A stretch of 10,610 nt of DNA from Phycisphaerae bacterium (GCA_028712345.1 JAQTQF010000039.1:1-10610), one strand, 5' to 3'. Counted from the first letter of the stretch, positions 1 through 7,912 are shown. The notes: a model not told the origin generated them from the sequence alone. Program-made: numbers and translations.

Positions 1-675
1 TGTAACATCATAGTCTACTAATACTGTTCCGCTTCCGCCGTAGGCTGTTACCCATCCGTTGGTGACATAGCCGTTAACAAGTGCAGTTTTATCGCCGAGG
101 ATAACAAGTTTTCCGCCGGTGATGTCCATAGTTGCTGTGCTGCCGGCATTTTTTGCCATTATGAAATCTTTGCAGTTGATAACGCCGTCGTTCAGGTAAA
201 GATGACCAACGGATGCAGCGCTGTTATAAGCAATTCCGAACCTTGAACCGTTTACATTGATTGTGCCGCCGTTCATATACATTGTACCGTTGCCGCTGAA
301 TCCGACATACATTGTGCCGCCGGTTGTAACAGTTCCGCCGCTCATAGTGAAAGTTCCATTGGAACCGGCGTCATAACCCAAAATAATCCAGGAACCGGTT
401 GTGGTGAGAGTTCCGCCTGTCATAGTCAAATCTCCGCCTGATGCTCCGCCAAGTCTTATGGAAGTGGAAACTGCCGAGGTGCTCGAATCAATTAAAGGTC
501 CCGGAGAATTGTAAATGTAGGTCGTATCGACCGAGGTGGGAACTGTGCCGGTATCCCAGTTGCCTCCGAGGTTCCATGCACTGCTGACTGTGCCGTCCCA
601 GTGGGGGGCAGCGGCAAAAACGCTGCCTGCTAAAACGCACAAAATAACTGCTGCTACATAACTTCTTCTACACAT
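1..675 (-). CDS. Secreted glycine-rich beta-repeat protein, PEP-CTERM-type family (C-terminus outside window)
   Basis: An open frame runs from ATG (673-675) to the window edge with no stop, giving 225 residues. A strong ribosome site GGGAGG lies 6 nt before the ATG. Residues 1 to about 22 (MCRRSYVAAVILCVLAGSVFA) form a signal peptide: a basic start, a hydrophobic core and an AxA-like cleavage site. Next comes an entry segment HWDG...AWNLGGNW...VP, then repeated short beta turns of the type MTGGTLTT, MSGGTVTT, MNGGTINV and MDITGGKLV, ending with NGWV and VDYDVT. The two neighbouring proteins at 8021 and 8843 have the same order and then end in a PEP-CTERM tail. I therefore expect such a tail just outside the window, but it is not seen. 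The role is unknown; an exported surface or matrix protein is likely. The gene has its own promoter and an approximately 130-nt leader, and lies downstream of the phosphatase gene. Confidence 0.85.
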   Translation of the reverse strand, partial: MCRRSYVAAVILCVLAGSVFAAAPHWDGTVSSAWNLGGNWDTGTVPTSVDTTYIYNSPGPLIDSSTSAVSTSIRLGGASGGDLTMTGGTLTTTGSWIILGYDAGSNGTFTMSGGTVTTGGTMYVGFSGNGTMYMNGGTINVNGSRFGIAYNSAASVGHLYLNDGVINCKDFIMAKNAGSTATMDITGGKLVILGDKTALVNGYVTNGWVTAYGGSGTVLVDYDVT

Positions 676-814
676 TTAACGCCTCCCTTAAAAAATAAAA
701 CTTATTGTTAGGCTTCTGCCTCCCAAGCCCGCATTGCTTATGATGAATTTTTAAGAACTACTATGTTTCGCAAAAATATGCCTAAGTTGTATTTTGTATG
801 TTACTGCAAATAAC

Positions 815-844
815 ACTATATCGTTATAGCATAGCCTATGTCAA
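815..844 (-). promoter_or_regulatory. Sigma70-type promoter of the 675-1 beta-repeat gene
   Basis: On the minus strand a perfect -35 box TTGACA (844-839) is followed by an 18-nt spacer and a -10 box TATAGT (820-815), one mismatch from consensus. Transcription would begin near 808 and leave a leader of about 130 nt before the ATG at 675. The same -35/-10 pair with a 17-nt spacer occurs before the TMTC-like operon, which supports both calls. Confidence 0.7.
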
Positions 845-926
845 GTTATTTTGTTTAATTTACCAGTAGTTTCCACAGTTATTAAGATATTGGGTATAGA
901 TACTATGTATACCTTTTTATGCAATA

Positions 927-960
927 TCCGGTCAACACAACAACTGTTGTGTTGACCGGA
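927..960 (-). terminator. Perfect 15-bp inverted repeat, probable 3' hairpin of the phosphatase mRNA
   Basis: Bases 927-941 and 946-960 are exact reverse complements (TCCGGTCAACACAAC and its complement) around a 4-nt loop. The hairpin begins 26 nt after the phosphatase stop codon, where a 3'-end structure is expected. Neither side has a run of T, so it is not a textbook intrinsic terminator. It may be a factor-assisted terminator, an mRNA-stabilising hairpin or a protein-binding palindrome. Confidence 0.5.
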
Positions 961-985
961 CAGCCGGATGTATTTCTGCAATCAA

Positions 986-3826
986 TTATTTCGATAATGT
1001 AAATGTATCGCGAACTATTCCATCTACATTTGTAATCGAGTTGACCGTCAGGCTGTTACCGTTGATTGTAACACAATTTGCCAGCGTATTTTGGTTGTAT
1101 GTCATTACGAACAGGCCCGGAGAACCGGAGCCGGGTGAATCAAATCCCGCGCCACCTAAGCCGCTCGTAACATAAACCGTACCGACATTGTCAGCGACGG
1201 CTATGCCGTTCTTAATTGACCGAGAGCGTTCAAGCAGGTGATTGTGGCCGGCAAAAACGATATCAACATGATACTGGTCAAACAGCGGTCCCCAGGCTGC
1301 GATGCAGTCTGTGCGGTTTCCACGGCTGGTATTCGTAGTGTACATAGGAGCGTGCATAAAGGCGAAAATCCATTTGATATTGGGATTAGCTGCTGTGGCC
1401 GCAAGGTCTGCAGCTAACCAGTTTTTCTGCAGATTCAAATCTATCTGATAACTTGAAAGATTTATAAAATGCGCGTTGCCGTAATTGAAGCTGTAAACTC
1501 TGCCGCCATTGCCACTGGTACCATTGGCCGGGTATCCGTCGCCGTAAAATTGTATATAATTTGCAGAGCCGGTATAGCCGCTCGGCTGGACTTCGTGATT
1601 GCCCATAGCGGTCATTATGACTTTTGAACTTGATAAGTCTTTTTCAATCTCGAAGAATTCCGGCCAGAATTTGCTCATCGCTAAAGGAGTTGCGCCTTCC
1701 CATACGGTATCGCCGGTTCCGATCGCAAAATCAAAATTCTGTGCCAGTATCCAATTGCATAATACCCGATGTCTTGAGTAGTAAGGTTCGTCGGCAGTCT
1801 GTCCGCCGCGAGGGTCGCCGTAAACGGCGAAACTGAACGAGGTTGTATTTTCTTCGGCAGTGGTAAATGTATTGTCTGCGCCGACTGTGCCGTCGCTTGA
1901 GCGGACACGATAATGATATGTTGCTCCTGGTGTCAGGCTTGTAAGTTCAACATGATGAAAATTGCTTACCGTTGCTATCGTTGCGGTTGAACCGTAAGAA
2001 ATTGTGGGACCATAATCAACGGAGCTATTGCCTGTGGCGGTCGGATTCCACCAGTTGACCACGACCGAATTCGTTGGGTCGTTTCTCCAGGTCAAATATG
2101 GATAAACCGGCGTTGTCGAAAGCGGAACAGTCGTGAAATTCCACAAATCGCCTGTAACAGTACCTAAGCTGCCGATTTCGTCTATACGCCAGTAATATGT
2201 TGTGCTGTAATCGAGCGTGCCGGGGTTATATGTCGCGGCAGTTTGATTTCCTATGGATGCAGGAGGATTTGCTGTGCCGAAATAAACATTATGTGAAGCT
2301 GCTCCCGCACCTGCCGTCCAGCTGAGTGTTGTATCTCTGGCAACACTGGCTGCGCCATTTGCCGGAGACGGGTCAAACGCCTTGCCGGACTGGGTGGTGA
2401 AAGACCAGATGTTGCCCTTGAAAGTATCAACACTATTCACTTCATCTATACGCCAGTAATAAGTCGTATCAGTTGCGAGTGTGCCGGGATTATAGTTTGT
2501 TGAACTCTGATTGCCCTTGAATACGGGATTTGTGCTTGTTTTCCAGTCCTCCGCGAGCAGGGTGTAATCGTAAAGGTCCACGATATTGTCATCGTCAATT
2601 CCCGCATAAGGTTCTGTGCCTGTCGGATCAGAAAGCCAGTATCCGGTTAGCATTGACAAATCAATCCAATCGACAATACCGTTACCGTTCAGGTCGCCCA
2701 GCAGTCTGTTTGCGTTATTGACATCACTTGAATTAGTGCCGAGATATACATCATGCGAAACGGCACCGATGCCTGCCGTCCAGCCGAGAATCTTATTGAA
2801 TGCTATGTTTATCGCGCCGCTTGCGGGGTCCGGGTTTTTCGCTTCGCCAGTTGCCGTCGTAAAATTCCAGACATCGCCGGTAGTGGTCCCTGCGCCGCTG
2901 ACTTCGTCTATTCGCCAGTAGTAAGTGGTGCCCAACGCAAGTTGACCGGGATTGAAGGCTGTTCCGGCCTGATTGCCCTGGAATGTGCCGGGGCTTGCCG
3001 TGCCGAAATAGATGTTATGCGATATTGCGCCAAGGCCTGCTGTCCAGCTTAGGGAAGTATCTCTTGATATATTTACAGCTCCGTTTGCCGGAGTGGGATT
3101 ATCGGCCTTATTGGAGCCAACCGCCCATACCGTGGTTTTGCCTGGTGTTGTAACATTATAATCATAGTGTACATTGCTCGGCGAGTCATAGCCCTTAATC
3201 CAGCCGTTGCTGATATAGCCGGCTATTGCGGAAGTTACATTTCCATTTATGATAAGTTTGCCCGATGTGATATCGAGTTTTGCAGCTCCTCCGCCGGCGG
3301 CCATATTAAAAGTCGATACTGTAATAGTGCCTCCGTCTAAATTGACAGTACCCACGCTTGTAGCGGCAACTCCATTAGCGATGCAGAAAAGCCCGCCAAT
3401 GGTTATACTTCCGCCGGTTATATTTATCGTTCCTACGCCGGCATTTCCTACATAGAACCAGCTTCCGACGGTAATGCTGCCGCCGCTGATATTCAAAACA
3501 CCCGTTTCGTTATAGCTTTGACCCATTGACCATGTATTTGTGCAGGTAAGCACGGCACCGGGTTGTACGGTCAGAATCCCGCCGCTTACACCGCCCAGCG
3601 TCATATCCATAAATGTCGGAACCGTCGTTGATACTACAGCTCCGGTTGGGGATTTGAAGCCGGCCTTATCGGCAGTACCGGGAATGACATCGCCGTTCCA
3701 GTTTGCGGCTGTATTCCAGTTGCTTGTGCCCGCTCCGCCATCCCATTGAATATAGGTCGCAGAACAAACATTGAGAAGATTTGAGAGGAGAACGAACGAT
3801 ACGAGAAATAAAATACTCTTTTTCAT
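986..3826 (-). CDS. Secreted purple-acid-phosphatase-like metallophosphoesterase with beta-repeat, FN3-like and dockerin domains
   Basis: This 946-residue exported protein probably hydrolyses phosphate esters outside the cytoplasm; its substrate is unknown. Domains in order: signal peptide 1-23; beta-repeat module of about 24-235 shared with three other proteins here; FN3-like repeat 1 (240-325); repeat 2 (330-371 and 433-478), split by a dockerin (374-432); repeat 3 (483-568); a PAP-type N-terminal FN3 domain (573-657); and a calcineurin-like phosphoesterase domain (663-946). The metal motifs are GDPR (D671), GDTVW (D706), GNHE (N743, H744), MH (H825) and GHNH (H861, H863) followed by LERS. 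The first-motif His of ordinary phosphoesterases is Arg673, and the metal-binding Tyr of purple acid phosphatases (D+3) is Trp709. It ends in DTFTLSK with no PEP-CTERM tail. AAAGGG 5 nt before the ATG serves as ribosome site. A promoter at 4107-4134 suggests separate transcription. Confidence 0.9.
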   Translation of the reverse strand: MKKSILFLVSFVLLSNLLNVCSATYIQWDGGAGTSNWNTAANWNGDVIPGTADKAGFKSPTGAVVSTTVPTFMDMTLGGVSGGILTVQPGAVLTCTNTWSMGQSYNETGVLNISGGSITVGSWFYVGNAGVGTINITGGSITIGGLFCIANGVAATSVGTVNLDGGTITVSTFNMAAGGGAAKLDITSGKLIINGNVTSAIAGYISNGWIKGYDSPSNVHYDYNVTTPGKTTVWAVGSNKADNPTPANGAVNISRDTSLSWTAGLGAISHNIYFGTASPGTFQGNQAGTAFNPGQLALGTTYYWRIDEVSGAGTTTGDVWNFTTATGEAKNPDPASGAINIAFNKILGWTAGIGAVSHDVYLGTNSSDVNNANRLLGDLNGNGIVDWIDLSMLTGYWLSDPTGTEPYAGIDDDNIVDLYDYTLLAEDWKTSTNPVFKGNQSSTNYNPGTLATDTTYYWRIDEVNSVDTFKGNIWSFTTQSGKAFDPSPANGAASVARDTTLSWTAGAGAASHNVYFGTANPPASIGNQTAATYNPGTLDYSTTYYWRIDEIGSLGTVTGDLWNFTTVPLSTTPVYPYLTWRNDPTNSVVVNWWNPTATGNSSVDYGPTISYGSTATIATVSNFHHVELTSLTPGATYHYRVRSSDGTVGADNTFTTAEENTTSFSFAVYGDPRGGQTADEPYYSRHRVLCNWILAQNFDFAIGTGDTVWEGATPLAMSKFWPEFFEIEKDLSSSKVIMTAMGNHEVQPSGYTGSANYIQFYGDGYPANGTSGNGGRVYSFNYGNAHFINLSSYQIDLNLQKNWLAADLAATAANPNIKWIFAFMHAPMYTTNTSRGNRTDCIAAWGPLFDQYHVDIVFAGHNHLLERSRSIKNGIAVADNVGTVYVTSGLGGAGFDSPGSGSPGLFVMTYNQNTLANCVTINGNSLTVNSITNVDGIVRDTFTLSK
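2123..3109 (-). repeat. Three FN3-like repeats within the phosphatase gene
   Basis: Three copies of an approximately 86-residue beta-sandwich unit occur at residues 240-325, 330-371 plus 433-478, and 483-568. Each copy begins with NP.PA.GA.(N/S)(I/V)(A/S), passes through LSWTAG or LGWTAG, (I/V)Y(F/L)GT, GNQ and NPG.L, and closes with TTYYWRIDE(V/I) and W(N/S)FTT. This repeat type is common in planctomycete secreted proteins and is usually a spacer or binding module rather than a catalytic one. The middle copy is interrupted by the dockerin. Confidence 0.8.
2531..2707 (-). other. Dockerin type I-like domain inserted in an FN3-like repeat
   Basis: Residues 374-432 of the phosphatase contain two calcium-loop helix units. 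The first, GDLNGNGIVDWIDL, has ligand positions D378, N380, N382, D386 and D389 and is followed by SMLTGYWL. The second, GIDDDNIVDLYDY, has D411, D413, D417 and D420 but Gly409 at the first ligand position. It is followed by TLLAEDW. Dockerins classically bind cohesins, but many planctomycete proteins carry them without any known cellulosome. No cohesin is visible in this window. Confidence 0.85.
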
Positions 3827-3840
3827 ATAACCCTTTCTAC

Positions 3841-3853
3841 GCCTATAATAGGC
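3841..3853. promoter_or_regulatory. 13-bp palindrome before the phosphatase ribosome site
   Basis: GCCTATAATAGGC is a perfect palindrome with 6-nt arms around one central base, ending 14 nt before the ATG at 3826. It could be an operator half-site pair or a small RNA hairpin (GCCT/AGGC) close to the ribosome site. Its function is not known. Confidence 0.3.
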
Positions 3854-4106
3854 AACGCGAAAACATGGCTTGAAAATGCCTGTAAAAAACTGTCATTTAT
3901 ATTTACAATAGCCACTGATATATACGATGCTTATATAATATCGGGACACAAATACCGCCCCTTAATTTTCGGAGATGAAAAAGCGACGACACCCCTAAGG
4001 CTCGTCCCATAAAAAGACCCGCCCCCGGCCATTTCACAAAATTAACGGCACCAAAAATTAAATCAAAAATACCGATGGTAAATGTGCAAACTGCACTACA
4101 AGTCCC

Positions 4107-4134
4107 ATTATACCCACATTTATTTTAAAATCAA
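4107..4134 (-). promoter_or_regulatory. Possible promoter of the phosphatase gene
   Basis: On the minus strand a perfect -10 box TATAAT (4112-4107) is preceded, after a 16-nt spacer, by TTGATT (4134-4129), which matches four of six -35 positions. Transcription would start near 4100. The good -10 box makes this plausible, but the spacer is short and the -35 box partial. Confidence 0.45.
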
Positions 4135-4205
4135 TAGATTTGTTTAAATTAGGCAAAATAGCTAAAAGGTACTGAATGTGGTCTTTAGATGGTTACGATT
4201 TTTTA

Positions 4206-5789
4206 TTACCGGGGGGTCTGGGCAGGTTCGATATAAGGTTTGGAGACCTTGTAAAAGTCCAGGTGCCGCTGAAACTGTCCAAGTGTATATTCATCGTTTT
4301 TATCGACCAGATTCAGGGCTTTTTGTGTTATTTCGATCGCCTCGGCAAATCTGCCCGCCGAGGCGTAAGCGGCTCCGAGCGTATCGAGTACCGCGGGATT
4401 ATTATAATTGGTCTCGCGGCCTAATTCTTCGGCAATACGAATTGCTTCAGAAGGATTTCGCATATTCGGGTCGGGACAGGTCGCCAAAGTCCAGGCCATA
4501 TTGTTTCTGGCAAGATGTGCAATGAGTTTATTCTGTGTTACCTCGGCGGCGTGTGAAGACAAGGTTATACTGTTTTTCCAGTAACCAATCTGAAGATATG
4601 CCGATGCGCTCATTGCTGTGATTGCAATGAACATAGCCGATGTCAGCACAGCTTTGCCGTGTTTTCTGTTCGCCAGCAAATCACTCATTCCCCAGGCAAC
4701 CATTATAGAAAGCCCTATATAGGAAACATAGGTGTATCGGTCAGCCATGGCCTGGACGCCGACCTGTATAAATCCGATTACGGGGACGAGTATTCCCAAA
4801 AACCAGAACCAGCCGACGAATAAATACTTCTGCCGATGAAATTTTAATACGAAAACGGAAACGCCGGCCAGAATCGCAACCGATACGACAATCTGCCAGA
4901 CAGGCAGAGGTAAAGGCGGATAAGGATAAAGAAATGAAAGTTTGGCGGGCCAGAAAAATTTGGCGATGTATCTGCCGTATGAAATCATCGCGTTAAAGAA
5001 ACGGACTTGCAACGGCAGTACATCCGGCCTGACGACTGTCCCCGTTATTTTTTGAAGGTAAAAAGTCAGCGCACTCAAACCTGCTGCCAGGCCGAACAAA
5101 GGCAGCTTCTCCCAAACGAGATAACCGAAAGATTTTCGAGATACATTCGTTTTTTTCCTTTTAGCGGTTCCAAATCTGCCCAGCGGCCAGTAGTCAAGCA
5201 GCAGCAGCACGAACGGCAGCGTAACAAGCATAGGTTTCGATAACAGGCCGAGCGCATAAAGCAGAAGCACTGAAATATACCGGAGTTTCGTTTGCCGCTG
5301 CACATAAGCCGTATATGTCAGCAGAGTCAAAAGAAAGAACAGTGTGCTCAGAACATCTTTTCGCTCGGCAATCCAGGCAACCGATTCGATATGAGCAGGA
5401 TGCAGCGCGAAGGCGGCGGCGACAAAAAAACTCGGCCAAACCCGATCGGTCATTTTCCTCAGCAGGATAAAAAGCAGCAGGGTGTTTGCGATGTGAAAAA
5501 ACAGGCTGACTAAATGATGCCCTCCGGCATTGACACCGAATAGTTGATAATCCAGCATATGCGACAGCCATGTCAGCGGATGCGAATAGCCGGTATGACC
5601 TGTTGTAAACGCCCAGATGATACTTTTAACCGTAATGCCATTTTGCACATTCGGATTATTTGTAATATAAGCAGGGTCGTCGGCAAAGACAAAATCATGC
5701 TCGTGTACCTGCCAGTAAACAATCGCTGTTAAAGCCGTCAAAAGCAGACAGATGAAAAAAACAGGATTTTTTAAGCCGAGCCTGTTCAT
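4206..5789 (-). CDS. TMTC-like GT-C membrane glycosyltransferase, short-TPR paralogue
   Basis: This 527-residue protein has many membrane segments from residue about 10 to 400, then a short cytosolic or periplasmic tail with one clear TPR (LDTLGAAYASAGRFAEAIEITQKAL, residues 468-492). Motifs seen are FADDP (D37, D38, the acidic pair expected in the first outer loop of GT-C enzymes), HPLTWLS (70-76), ALHPAHIESVAW (128-139), ERKDVLS (142-148), KPMLVTLPFVLLLLDYWPLGR (185-205) and ADRYTYVSYIGL (349-360). This pattern matches bacterial relatives of eukaryotic TMTC protein O-mannosyltransferases, which use lipid-linked mannose; activity here is inferred. The gene follows its paralogue with TAA-A-ATG spacing, so translation is probably coupled. 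Compared with that paralogue, about 175 residues of TPRs are missing, while the membrane part and the last 100 residues align. Confidence 0.85.
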   Translation of the reverse strand: MNRLGLKNPVFFICLLLTALTAIVYWQVHEHDFVFADDPAYITNNPNVQNGITVKSIIWAFTTGHTGYSHPLTWLSHMLDYQLFGVNAGGHHLVSLFFHIANTLLLFILLRKMTDRVWPSFFVAAAFALHPAHIESVAWIAERKDVLSTLFFLLTLLTYTAYVQRQTKLRYISVLLLYALGLLSKPMLVTLPFVLLLLDYWPLGRFGTAKRKKTNVSRKSFGYLVWEKLPLFGLAAGLSALTFYLQKITGTVVRPDVLPLQVRFFNAMISYGRYIAKFFWPAKLSFLYPYPPLPLPVWQIVVSVAILAGVSVFVLKFHRQKYLFVGWFWFLGILVPVIGFIQVGVQAMADRYTYVSYIGLSIMVAWGMSDLLANRKHGKAVLTSAMFIAITAMSASAYLQIGYWKNSITLSSHAAEVTQNKLIAHLARNNMAWTLATCPDPNMRNPSEAIRIAEELGRETNYNNPAVLDTLGAAYASAGRFAEAIEITQKALNLVDKNDEYTLGQFQRHLDFYKVSKPYIEPAQTPR

Positions 5790-5790
5790 T

Positions 5791-7905
5791 TTATTTTACA
5801 TCCCGGTTTTTATGCCGAGCCTCGATATACGGTTTGGAGGCCTTGTATAAATCCAAATGCTGCTGAAACTGTTCAAATGTCAGTTTGTCGTTCTGGTCAA
5901 TCAAACTTAAAGCTTTTTGCATCGTTTCAACCGCTTCGTCAAACCTGCCCGCCGAAGCGTAAGCGGCTCCGAGCGTATCGAGTTTGCCGGGGTTTTTATA
6001 GTTAGTCGCAATGCAGGCCTGGCGTGCGAGACGAATCGCTTCAGAGGGGTTTCGCATATTTGAATCCGGGCAGGTTGCAAAGATCCAGGCCGCATTATTT
6101 TTTACATCAGAATTATTCGGCTCTATTTCAAGTATTCGTTTCATCTGCTCGATTGCATCTTTGAAATTTTCTTCAGACGAATACGCGATAGCAAGGGTTC
6201 TTAGATAAGTGGTATTTTTGTGATTGGTAAGCTTACAGGCTTGCTCGGCAAGACGAATCGCTTCGTTAGCGTTGCTGCCTTCAAGTTCGGGATGAGTAAC
6301 CATCAGGAAAGCTAAATCGTTCATAAAATCAGGCTGATTTGGATTGATTTGGACAGCTTGCCGGAGCTGATCGAGAGCCTGTTCGAATCTGCCCTGCGCG
6401 ATAAAGGCCTTGGCAAGATTCTTATGAGCTTTGGCTAAGTCGGGCTCAAGCTGTATGGCTTGAGTGAAGTGGGCAATGGCCTGGGTGTAATTACCTTGTA
6501 TGGCAAGAACAAAGCCGAGATTATTGTGTACGGAAGATGAATTGGGTTGCAAATGCAGCGACTTTCTATAATGCTCAATTGCAAGCGGGATTTTTCCCTG
6601 CCGGCTCAAATAATCTCCGAGATTGGTATAAGCAAGATAATTGCCCTTTGTTACATCGATGGCATGCGAAAAAATCGTTTCGGTGTTTTTCCAGTAGCTT
6701 ACCTGCCGAAAGCTGTATGTTGCAAGTATCGCAAGCACAATTGTTGCAGAGATGCCAAGGATAAATTTTCGATATGGCAATCTTGAAAACAGTTCACTCA
6801 GACCCCATGCGAGCATAATAAACAGGCCGATATAAGGAATATAGGTATAACGGTCCGCCAGAGCCTGGTCGCCGACCTGCACCAGACCTATAACGGGAAC
6901 AAGAGTGCCGGCAAAGAAGAACCATCCTGCCGGCAGATATTTTTGCTGCCGTCCAAGCCGAATTACAAAAACGGATATAGCGATTAGCAATAAAATACTA
7001 ATCGCTATCTGCCAGGTCGGCAGGCCGGCTTGAGGGAACGGATAGAAGATTGCGAGATTTGCGGGCCAAAACATTTTACCGATATATTCTGCGTAAGAGA
7101 CGACGGCGTTGGCGGCTCTGTTTTGCAGAGGAATATTATGGATATCAGCCACCGCTCCGCTGCTTCGCTGAACAAAAAAAGTAATTATGCTTAAAATTGC
7201 GGAAAGAACAAAGAAAGGAATTTTTTCGAGAACAAGATAACCAAAAGATTTTTGAGATACGCTCATTTTTTTATTTTTAACGGTTCCAAATCTCCCCAGC
7301 GGCCAATAGTCAAGCAGCAGAAGCACAAACGGGAGAGTAACAAGCATTGGTTTAGCCATCAGGCCAAATGCGAAAGCCAGCAATGCAGGAAAATATCTGG
7401 CTTTGGTCTGCCGTTGGGTATAGCGATAGTAAGCCAGCAATGTCAGCATAAAAAAGAGCGTACTTAAAACATCTTTTCGTTCGGATACCCAGGCTACCGA
7501 TTCAGTGTGCATCGGATGAAGAGCGAAAAGAGCCGCGACCAATGCGCTCGGCCAGAGAGAGCCGGTCATCTTTTTCAGAACCGCAAACAGCAGCAGGGTA
7601 TTGATGATGTGAAAGAATACATTTACCAGATGAATCCAGCCGGGATCGGGGCCAAATAACTGGCAGTCGAGCATAAGCGATAGTCCCGTGAGCGGATGCC
7701 AGTTTCCTACTTGTCTGGAGGTAAAGGCCCAGATGATATTATCTGTTTTAAGCCCCGTTGTTATATGCGGATTCTCGGAAACATATGCAGTGTCGTCTAA
7801 GGTTATAAAATCGAAATTGCGGACCTGCCAAAAGACCAGTAATGTACTCCCAGCCAGGATAGAATAAATGAAAACAGTGAGAGATTTCTTCGCAAATTTC
7901 GGCAT
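5791..7905 (-). CDS. TMTC-like GT-C membrane glycosyltransferase with TPR domain
   Basis: This is a probable membrane-embedded protein glycosyltransferase of 704 residues. Residues about 10-401 are multi-span membrane with TLDDT (D37, D38), HPLTGLS (70-76), LHPMHTESVAW, ERKDVLS (142-148), AKPMLVTLPFVLLLLDYWPLG and ADRYTYIPYIGL. About seven TPR or TPR-like units follow (roughly 422-672), for example YLAYTNLGDYLSRQGKIPLA. This is the domain order of TMTC proteins. The frame is open to ATG 7959, but I choose ATG 7905. The start MPKFAKKS at 7905 aligns residue for residue with the downstream paralogue (DD at 37-38 in both). The upstream ATG sits on a terminator T-run, and a near-consensus promoter places the transcript start at about 7905. 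No ribosome site precedes 7905, as expected for a leaderless mRNA. First gene of a two-gene operon. Confidence 0.85.
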   Translation of the reverse strand: MPKFAKKSLTVFIYSILAGSTLLVFWQVRNFDFITLDDTAYVSENPHITTGLKTDNIIWAFTSRQVGNWHPLTGLSLMLDCQLFGPDPGWIHLVNVFFHIINTLLLFAVLKKMTGSLWPSALVAALFALHPMHTESVAWVSERKDVLSTLFFMLTLLAYYRYTQRQTKARYFPALLAFAFGLMAKPMLVTLPFVLLLLDYWPLGRFGTVKNKKMSVSQKSFGYLVLEKIPFFVLSAILSIITFFVQRSSGAVADIHNIPLQNRAANAVVSYAEYIGKMFWPANLAIFYPFPQAGLPTWQIAISILLLIAISVFVIRLGRQQKYLPAGWFFFAGTLVPVIGLVQVGDQALADRYTYIPYIGLFIMLAWGLSELFSRLPYRKFILGISATIVLAILATYSFRQVSYWKNTETIFSHAIDVTKGNYLAYTNLGDYLSRQGKIPLAIEHYRKSLHLQPNSSSVHNNLGFVLAIQGNYTQAIAHFTQAIQLEPDLAKAHKNLAKAFIAQGRFEQALDQLRQAVQINPNQPDFMNDLAFLMVTHPELEGSNANEAIRLAEQACKLTNHKNTTYLRTLAIAYSSEENFKDAIEQMKRILEIEPNNSDVKNNAAWIFATCPDSNMRNPSEAIRLARQACIATNYKNPGKLDTLGAAYASAGRFDEAVETMQKALSLIDQNDKLTFEQFQQHLDLYKASKPYIEARHKNRDVK

Positions 7906-7912
7906 AATGCGC

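Larger units (their letters stand above)
676..985. other. Intergenic region with promoter, leader and 3' hairpin
   Basis: This AT-rich gap holds no credible gene. From high to low coordinates it contains a perfect inverted repeat just after the phosphatase stop (927-960), the promoter of the 675-1 gene (815-844), and an approximately 130-nt leader. The leader can form a small hairpin with GGCTT/AAGCC arms (711-715 with 725-729 on the plus strand). On the mRNA its loop reads GGGAGGCAG, which resembles the true ribosome site 40 nt further on. The leader also carries a short motif (757-777) that recurs before the 9655-8843 gene. Confidence 0.6.
3827..4205. other. Intergenic region holding the phosphatase leader
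   Basis: No credible gene is present. A promoter-like pair at 4107-4134 would start an approximately 275-nt leader for the phosphatase gene. Within that leader are a small hairpin (GTGCA/TGCAC, 4084-4096) and a weak stem GACGA/TCGTC (3985-3989 with 4002-4006) followed on the minus strand by GCTTTTT. This second stem could be an attenuator or a terminator for the upstream TMTC-like operon. Next to the ribosome site lies the palindrome GCCTATAATAGGC (3841-3853). No known riboswitch was recognised. Confidence 0.5.

Noticed and set aside
2616..2921. Plus-strand frames opposite the phosphatase gene
   Set aside because: They lie wholly antisense to a well-supported repeat-rich gene and their products have no plausible domain character. 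The GC-rich repeats keep the opposite frames open.
2123..3109. Repeated DNA that might be a CRISPR or mobile repeat
   Set aside because: The repetition is diverged, in frame, and explained by FN3-like protein repeats. There are no uniform spacers and no transposase nearby.
3985..4020. GC-rich stem and T-run as a firm terminator for the TMTC-like operon
   Set aside because: The stem is only 5 bp with a 12-nt loop and lies about 200 nt after the stop, downstream of a possible promoter. It is mentioned as a weak possibility only.
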